Origin: Treponema sp.
Lineage (GTDB): Bacteria; Spirochaetota; Spirochaetia; Treponematales; Breznakiellaceae
Assembly (NCBI GenBank): GCA_031288575.1
Contig: JAITRD010000156.1
Span: 1 to 10,677, forward strand
Direction: 5' to 3'
DNA length: 10,677 nucleotides
Shown here: positions 6,453 to 10,677 of the stretch, piece by piece
Layout of the letters: each line of letters begins with the position of its first letter
Position numbering within the stretch: position 1 is the first letter of the stretch
The notes under the pieces: model-generated
Seen by the model: only the letters and a program-made list of their open reading frames with translations
Databases searched by the model: none
What the model was told of the DNA's origin: nothing
Made by a program: the position numbers and the translations under genes

Positions 6453-7969
6453 TGAATAAAAACGAAACCGCGGCTATTCCCGGCCTGGCCGGGGCCTTTG
6501 ATCCGGCTGCGTTACAGAAAGACTACAGCACCCTGGCCCAGCGGGAAATTTCCCACAATAAAATTGTGGCCGGCCTTGAGGAGGCCATAGAAAAGTCCGG
6601 CCTTAAAGACGGCCAGACTATTTCCTTCCACCACCATTTCCGGGGGGGCGATTATATTGTCAACATGGTGGTGGACAAGCTGGCCGCCATGGGATTTAAA
6701 GACCTGGTGCTTGCCGCGTCTTCCCTTACGGACTGCCACTTCCCGCTCATCGAACATATTAAAAAGGGGGTAATCCGCCGGATTGAAACCTCCGGGCTGC
6801 GGGGGAAGCTGGCGGACGCCATTTCCAAGGGCCTGATGGACATACCGGTGGTGTTCCGTTCCCACGGCGGCCGGGCATACGCCATTGAGGAGGGCCGGCT
6901 TCCCATCGACGTGGCCTTCCTGGGGGCCCCCTCCTGCGATCCCTTTGGCAACGCCAACGGCTATTCCCGGGACAGCAACGCGGGAGTCATGTGCGGCTCC
7001 ATGGGCTACGCCAAATGCGACGCCCAGTACGCGAAAAAAACGATCATTATCACCAACAACATCGTTCATTTTCCCAATGTGCCCTTTGGCATTCCCGAAA
7101 CCGACGTAGATTTTGTGATCAAGGTGCCTGAAATTGGCGATCCCGCGGGGATCATGTCCGGGGCCACCCGCTTTACCACCAACCCCAAGGAACTGGTGAT
7201 GGCGGAAACCGCCGCGGAAGTGATAGACGCCTCCGGCCGCCTGGTAGAGGGCTTTTCCTTCCAGACCGGGACCGGCGGCGCTTCTCTGGCGGTAACCCGG
7301 TTTCTGCGGGACCGGATGAAGGCCAAGGGCATTACCGCGAGTTTTGCCCTGGGGGGCATCACCGGATCTATCGTGGACCTCCACGAAGAGGGGCTGATTA
7401 AAAAACTCCTCGACGTTCAGGGTTTCGATCTCAAAGCCGCGGATTCCCTAAAGAACAACCGTTTCCATCACCAGATATCCGCCGAATATTACGCAAGCCC
7501 CCGGGGCGCCGGGGCCGCGGTGAACCAGCTCGACGTGGTGGTCCTCTCCGCGCTGGAAGTGGATACCAGTTTTAACGTGAACGTCCTGACCGGATCCGAC
7601 GGGATTATCCGGGGCGCCATCGGGGGCCACCAGGACACCGCCTACGGGGCCTCCGTATCCATTGTGGTGTGCCCCCTTACCAGGGGGAGGATACCCTGCA
7701 TCGTTGACCATGTGGGAACCATCGTTACCCCGGGAAAGACCGTGGATGTCATTGTTACCGAGCAGGGGGTGGCGGTGAATCCTGAACGGCCGGATCTGCG
7801 GGAACAATTCCGGGCCGCGCGGATCCCCCTGCGGGACATCGGGGAACTGCGGACAATGGTAGAGACCCTGGTAGGCAAACCCCGGCCGGTGGAATTTACC
7901 GACAAGGTGGTAGGGGTAGTTACCTACCGGGACGGAAGCGTCATCGATTATATTCATCAGCTGCGGTAG
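6452..7969 (+). CDS. citF: Citrate lyase alpha subunit (citrate:acetyl-ACP transferase)
   Basis: A 505-residue CoA-transferase-like enzyme that exchanges acetate on CitD for citrate, giving citryl-ACP and free acetate. Seen: SFHHHFRGGDY near residues 58-68, PSCDPFGNANG, GFSFQTGTGGA, GSDGIIRGAIGGHQD and EQGVAVNPERPDL, all typical of CitF; the length is full. The start ATG at 6452 overlaps the citE stop (TGATG) and has AGGAG 8 bases upstream; a GTG directly before it at 6449 is a possible alternative that adds one residue. With CitD and CitE adjacent and in the standard D-E-F order, this completes the catalytic complex. A citramalate lyase built from the same subunits cannot be excluded from sequence alone. 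Confidence 0.95.
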   Translation: MNKNETAAIPGLAGAFDPAALQKDYSTLAQREISHNKIVAGLEEAIEKSGLKDGQTISFHHHFRGGDYIVNMVVDKLAAMGFKDLVLAASSLTDCHFPLIEHIKKGVIRRIETSGLRGKLADAISKGLMDIPVVFRSHGGRAYAIEEGRLPIDVAFLGAPSCDPFGNANGYSRDSNAGVMCGSMGYAKCDAQYAKKTIIITNNIVHFPNVPFGIPETDVDFVIKVPEIGDPAGIMSGATRFTTNPKELVMAETAAEVIDASGRLVEGFSFQTGTGGASLAVTRFLRDRMKAKGITASFALGGITGSIVDLHEEGLIKKLLDVQGFDLKAADSLKNNRFHHQISAEYYASPRGAGAAVNQLDVVVLSALEVDTSFNVNVLTGSDGIIRGAIGGHQDTAYGASVSIVVCPLTRGRIPCIVDHVGTIVTPGKTVDVIVTEQGVAVNPERPDLREQFRAARIPLRDIGELRTMVETLVGKPRPVEFTDKVVGVVTYRDGSVIDYIHQLR

Positions 7970-7978
7970 CGGTCTTGT

Positions 7979-8986
7979 ATGGAGCTTCGTTACGGGCATC
8001 CCCTGGGCGGGGAAGGGCTAACCCGGCTTAAGCAGTTTCTCCGGGAAAACGGCCTCAGCTACGATGAGCGGGCCGTCTTTTCAGTCTGCGCCGTAGAGGG
8101 GGACGCCATTATCGCGGCGGGTTCCCTGGACGGCCGGGTCCTCAAATGCATCGCCGTTTCCCCCGCTTTCCAAAAGGAGGGGCTTGCCGCGATCATCCTG
8201 ACGGAGCTTATCAAGGAAGCGGGCCGGCGGGGTCTCTTCCACCTGTTTCTCTTTACCAAACCGGAAAATGAGGAACTTTTCGGGAACCTGGGTTTTTATG
8301 CCGTCGAAAAAACCGGCAGCGTCCTTTTGATGGAAAACAAGCGGGATGGCATAGCCCGCTTTGTGGCGGCCCTTCCCCGCCCTCCCGCGGAATTTTCCCC
8401 CGCCGGCGCGGTTATTGTGAACTGCAACCCCTTTACCCTGGGCCACCGCTACCTGATCGAAAGCGCCGCCGCCCGCTGCGGGGCGCTGTATGTTTTTGTG
8501 GTTTCCGAAAATTTAAGTTTTTTCCCCGCCGATATTCGCTATGAACTGGTCCGCAAAGGAATTGCCCATATTCCCCATGCCTATCCCCACCCCACCGGGC
8601 CCTACCTTATTTCCGCGGAGACCTTCCCCGATTATTTTTTCCGGGAATCCCTGTCCCCCCGGGACCTGAACATGGAACTGGATCTGCGGATCTTCGTGAA
8701 TCATTTCGCCCTGCCCCTGGGGATTAGCCGCCGTTTTGTGGGAACCGAACCGCTGGATCCGGTAACCGCCGCCTATAACCGCGGCATGCGGGAGCTTCTC
8801 CCCCCCTCCGGCATTGAGGTCGTGGAAATTCCCCGGCTTGAAATCGGAGGAAAACCGGTGAGCGCCGGCCGGGTGCGGGAACTGCTGCAAAACGGCGATC
8901 TGGAGGGAATCCGGCCCTTGGTGCCTCCCGCAACTTTTGAGTACCTGGCAGGTTTCTGGGGGAAGGGGACCGGGCATGGAGGATAG
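7979..8986 (+). CDS. citC: [Citrate (pro-3S)-lyase] ligase
   Basis: A 335-residue enzyme that uses ATP and acetate to acetylate the prosthetic-group thiol of CitD, switching citrate lyase on. Seen: an N-terminal GNAT-like half (about 1-120, with AVSPAFQKEGLA at 59-70) and a C-terminal nucleotidyltransferase half with NPFTLGH at 150-156 (the TxGH ATP motif), ETFPDYF, FVGTEP at 253-258 and VSAGRVR at 294-300. The last motif is normally ISASxVR in the CitC relatives I recall, so the second Ser is Gly here. It begins 9 bases after the citF stop with no clear Shine-Dalgarno, the weakest start in the cit block, so lower expression than CitDEF is plausible. Its 3' end overlaps citXG by 11 bases. Confidence 0.94.
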   Translation: MELRYGHPLGGEGLTRLKQFLRENGLSYDERAVFSVCAVEGDAIIAAGSLDGRVLKCIAVSPAFQKEGLAAIILTELIKEAGRRGLFHLFLFTKPENEELFGNLGFYAVEKTGSVLLMENKRDGIARFVAALPRPPAEFSPAGAVIVNCNPFTLGHRYLIESAAARCGALYVFVVSENLSFFPADIRYELVRKGIAHIPHAYPHPTGPYLISAETFPDYFFRESLSPRDLNMELDLRIFVNHFALPLGISRRFVGTEPLDPVTAAYNRGMRELLPPSGIEVVEIPRLEIGGKPVSAGRVRELLQNGDLEGIRPLVPPATFEYLAGFWGKGTGHGG

Positions 8987-10388
8987 GGAATATTTTGAGG
9001 GCTGCCCTCCGGCGGGGCTGGAAGAGGTCCTGGCCGAACGGGAACGCCGCGCCCGGCGGCAGGAGGAACTCCTTGGGCGGTACCGGGACCTCTCCGGCGG
9101 GGAACATTCCCTGCTTTCCCTGACCCTTAACATACCCGGCGGGTACAAGCGTTTTCCCCTGGCGGACCGCTGCTTCCATGAAGAGGCGCGGGTTGTTAAA
9201 ATTTACCTGGAAACGGAGCAAATCCCCGTCATCCATGAGGAATATACCGAAAGGGCGGCCGGTTACGCCGGCTTCATCTGCGCCGGCGCGGCCCCCCGGG
9301 GGATCAAAAAACTGGCGGAATCTATAGAAGATACCCACAGCCTGGGCCGGCTTTTTGACATCGATGTGCTGCAGGCAAGGGGCGGCAAACTGTCCCGGCT
9401 GGACACGGGAAGGGCCCGCCCCTGCCTTATCTGCGAAAAACCCGCCTTTGTCTGCGCCCGGAGCGGGGCCCACAGCCGGGAGGAGCTGAACCGGGCGGTA
9501 ATCGGCATCATGGAAGGCTTTACCCGGGAACGGCTGGGGGATATCGTCGGCGCCGCGGCGCTGCGGGCCCTCTTGGGGGAGGCGGCGGTTACCCCCAAAC
9601 CCGGCCTGGTTGACCGGGCAAACAACGGCGCCCACCGGGACATGGATTTTTTCAGCTTTATCGATTCAACCGCCGCCCTGCTCCCCTGGTTCCGGGACTG
9701 CGCCGTGGCGGGATACCTGAGCGCCGGCTCCGGGGGGAAAGACCCGGAGGCCCTGTTCAGGTCCCTGCGGCAGCCGGGCAGGGCCGCGGAACTCCTGATG
9801 GGGCGGGCCGCCAAAGCCAATACCCACCGGGGCATCCTTTTTTCCCTGGGGGTCCTGAGCGCCGCCTACGGGAGGCTGTACCGGGCGGATGAACGGCCCG
9901 CCGCCGGGGCGCTTTTAGAATTCGCCGCCCGCATGACCCGGTCCCTGGCGGATGATTTTTCCTGCCCCGGCCCCGCGCCTTCCCACGGGGAGGCGGCCTA
10001 CGCGGAAAGCGGCATCAGGGGGATCCGGGGGGAAGTGTCCGCGGGCTTCCCTACGGTCCGGGACTGGGGCCTCCCGGTCCTGCGCCGGCTCCTGGCCGAA
10101 GGCCGCGGCATGAACGATGCCGGCCTGGGCGCCCTGCTCCACCTTATCGCCCGCACGGAAGACACCAACATCCTCCACCGCTCAGACCGGCAGAGCCTTG
10201 CGGCGGTACAGGCCGGAACCGCCGCCTTCCTCGCCGGGAATCCCGGCATGGAGGAAATGAAACAACGGGCCGCGGAAATGGACCGGGACTTCACCGCCCG
10301 GAACATCAGCCCCGGCGGCGCGGCGGACCTGCTGGCGGTTTCGATTTTCCTCCATGTGCTGGAATCGGGTCCCGGCGGCGCCGGGTGA
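8976..10388 (+). CDS. citXG: Fused CitX-CitG: holo-ACP synthase / triphosphoribosyl-dephospho-CoA synthase
   Basis: A 470-residue two-domain protein. The CitX half (about 1-175) shows HSLGRLFDIDVL at 121-132, then Cys150, Cys153 and Cys160 in the pattern CLICxxxAxxCAR, and HS-EEL; it transfers the prosthetic group onto apo-CitD. The CitG half (about 185-465) shows TPKPGLVDRANNGAH at 206-220, ANTHRGILFSLG at 281-292, EDTN at 395-398 and NISPGGAADLL at 443-453; it builds the precursor from ATP and dephospho-CoA. Both halves look complete, so the fusion should be bifunctional, as known for CitXG in some bacteria such as Haemophilus. The ATG at 8976 is preferred because GGAAGGGG lies just upstream and it overlaps citC by only 11 bases; an in-frame GTG at 8937 would add 13 residues inside citC. 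Confidence 0.93.
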   Translation: MEDREYFEGCPPAGLEEVLAERERRARRQEELLGRYRDLSGGEHSLLSLTLNIPGGYKRFPLADRCFHEEARVVKIYLETEQIPVIHEEYTERAAGYAGFICAGAAPRGIKKLAESIEDTHSLGRLFDIDVLQARGGKLSRLDTGRARPCLICEKPAFVCARSGAHSREELNRAVIGIMEGFTRERLGDIVGAAALRALLGEAAVTPKPGLVDRANNGAHRDMDFFSFIDSTAALLPWFRDCAVAGYLSAGSGGKDPEALFRSLRQPGRAAELLMGRAAKANTHRGILFSLGVLSAAYGRLYRADERPAAGALLEFAARMTRSLADDFSCPGPAPSHGEAAYAESGIRGIRGEVSAGFPTVRDWGLPVLRRLLAEGRGMNDAGLGALLHLIARTEDTNILHRSDRQSLAAVQAGTAAFLAGNPGMEEMKQRAAEMDRDFTARNISPGGAADLLAVSIFLHVLESGPGGAG

Positions 10389-10397
10389 CGCGGCGCC
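10377..10397. terminator. GC hairpin at the convergent junction, doubtful terminator
   Basis: GGCGCCG (10377-10383) pairs with CGGCGCC (10391-10397) around a 7-base loop, straddling the citXG stop codon. No U-run follows on either strand, so it is not a standard intrinsic terminator. It could still slow polymerase or protect the 3' end. The convergent gene arrangement makes some termination here likely. Confidence 0.25.
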
Positions 10398-10428
10398 TCT
10401 TGCCCATAGGAACCAGGCTCTGCCCGCC

Positions 10429-10677
10429 TTAGGCTTTTACCACGATATTTACCAGTTTGTCCGGCACGGTGATAAGTTTCACCACCGTCTGTCCCTCAAG
10501 CCACTTGAGGACCCCCGGCAGATTCCGGGCCTCCTGTTCAAGGGCTTCCCTGCCGGTTCCCGCGGGGGCGGTAAATTTATCCCGGATCTTGCCGTTCACT
10601 TGGACGACGATAGTTGCCTCCCTTTCGGCGGTGAGCCCTTCGTCGTATTCCGGCCAGGGGGATTTGGATATTGATTC
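10429..10677 (-). CDS. leuS: Leucyl-tRNA synthetase, C-terminal fragment (5' part outside window)
   Basis: The minus-strand frame is open from the window edge to a TAA at 10429-10431, giving 82 residues. My translation contains WPEYDEG, TIVVQVNGKIRDK, LKWLEGQTVVKLI and VPDKLVNIVVKA at the end. These are the standard closing segments of bacterial LeuS: the end of the anticodon-binding region and the small C-terminal domain that contacts the tRNA elbow. It is a housekeeping gene converging on the cit operon with a 40-base gap between stop codons, so it likely marks an edge of the catabolic block. No break is seen in the visible part. Confidence 0.95.
   Translation of the reverse strand, partial: ESISKSPWPEYDEGLTAEREATIVVQVNGKIRDKFTAPAGTGREALEQEARNLPGVLKWLEGQTVVKLITVPDKLVNIVVKA

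Larger units (their letters stand above)
2404..10388 (+). other. Probable seven-gene operon: M20 hydrolase, transporter, citD-E-F-C-XG
   Basis: All seven genes read the same way. Junctions are ATGA overlap (M20/transporter), 16 bases (transporter/citD), GTGA overlap (citD/citE), TGATG overlap (citE/citF), 9 bases (citF/citC) and 11-base overlap (citC/citXG). No room exists for internal terminators, so one transcript from the divergent region near 2312-2403 is the simplest reading. The order differs from the E. coli type (citC first, separate X and G, then citT). Confidence 0.75.

Noticed and set aside
6512..7384. Minus-strand open frame of 290 residues opposite citF
   Set aside because: citF on the plus strand carries all family signatures over the same region; the antisense product is Gly/His-rich and unrecognisable.
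8724..9635. Minus-strand open frame of 303 residues opposite citC and citXG
   Set aside because: It crosses two confidently assigned genes on the other strand and shows no domain.
1..10677. Search for CRISPR repeats, tRNA, IS ends or prophage genes
   Set aside because: No regularly spaced repeats, cloverleaf-like segments, transposase or integrase motifs were seen. The region is continuous metabolic coding sequence with uniform composition.

Overview
The window is GC-rich, with long runs of C and G, many CCGG and CCCGGG steps, and almost no intergenic space. It looks like a chromosomal catabolic region of an anaerobic or fermentative bacterium. A complete citrate lyase set with no oxygen-dependent enzymes fits a fermenter. 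The style recalls termite-gut-type spirochaetes (Treponema relatives), but nothing here proves the taxon and that is only a weak guess.

Layout. (1) Positions 1-2311, minus strand: a two-gene unit for four-carbon sugar acids. It holds a DUF1537-type acid-sugar kinase (2311-830), whose stop overlaps the start of a 3-hydroxyisobutyrate dehydrogenase-like NAD(P) enzyme (833 to beyond position 1). (2) Positions 2312-2403: a short AT-rich divergent control region with small inverted repeats. (3) Positions 2404-10388, plus strand: a tightly packed seven-gene unit. In order it encodes an M20 metallohydrolase of the PM20D1/carboxypeptidase S type, a YfcC-family membrane transporter, citD (acyl carrier subunit), citE (beta), citF (alpha), citC (acetate:ACP ligase) and a fused citX-citG. 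(4) Positions 10429-10677, minus strand: the last 82 codons of leuS (leucyl-tRNA synthetase), converging on the cit unit, with a small GC hairpin at the junction.

How the genes work together. CitG makes the triphosphoribosyl-dephospho-CoA prosthetic group precursor and CitX attaches it to Ser14 of CitD. CitC acetylates the resulting thiol. CitF and CitE then cleave citrate to acetate and oxaloacetate while the acetyl group stays on CitD. The whole enzyme and its activation machinery are present. Absent from the window are a recognised citrate carrier (CitS/CitT/CitM type), a CitAB sensor pair and oxaloacetate decarboxylase. Where a citrate carrier is often found there is instead a YfcC-type carrier, translationally coupled to a cytoplasmic M20 hydrolase. 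This suggests that the imported compound may be an amide conjugate whose hydrolysis releases citrate or a related hydroxy acid. That is the main hypothesis from this window, and it is inference.

Coding covers almost everything. There is no non-coding stretch over 300 bases, and I saw no tRNA, rRNA, CRISPR array, insertion sequence or riboswitch.
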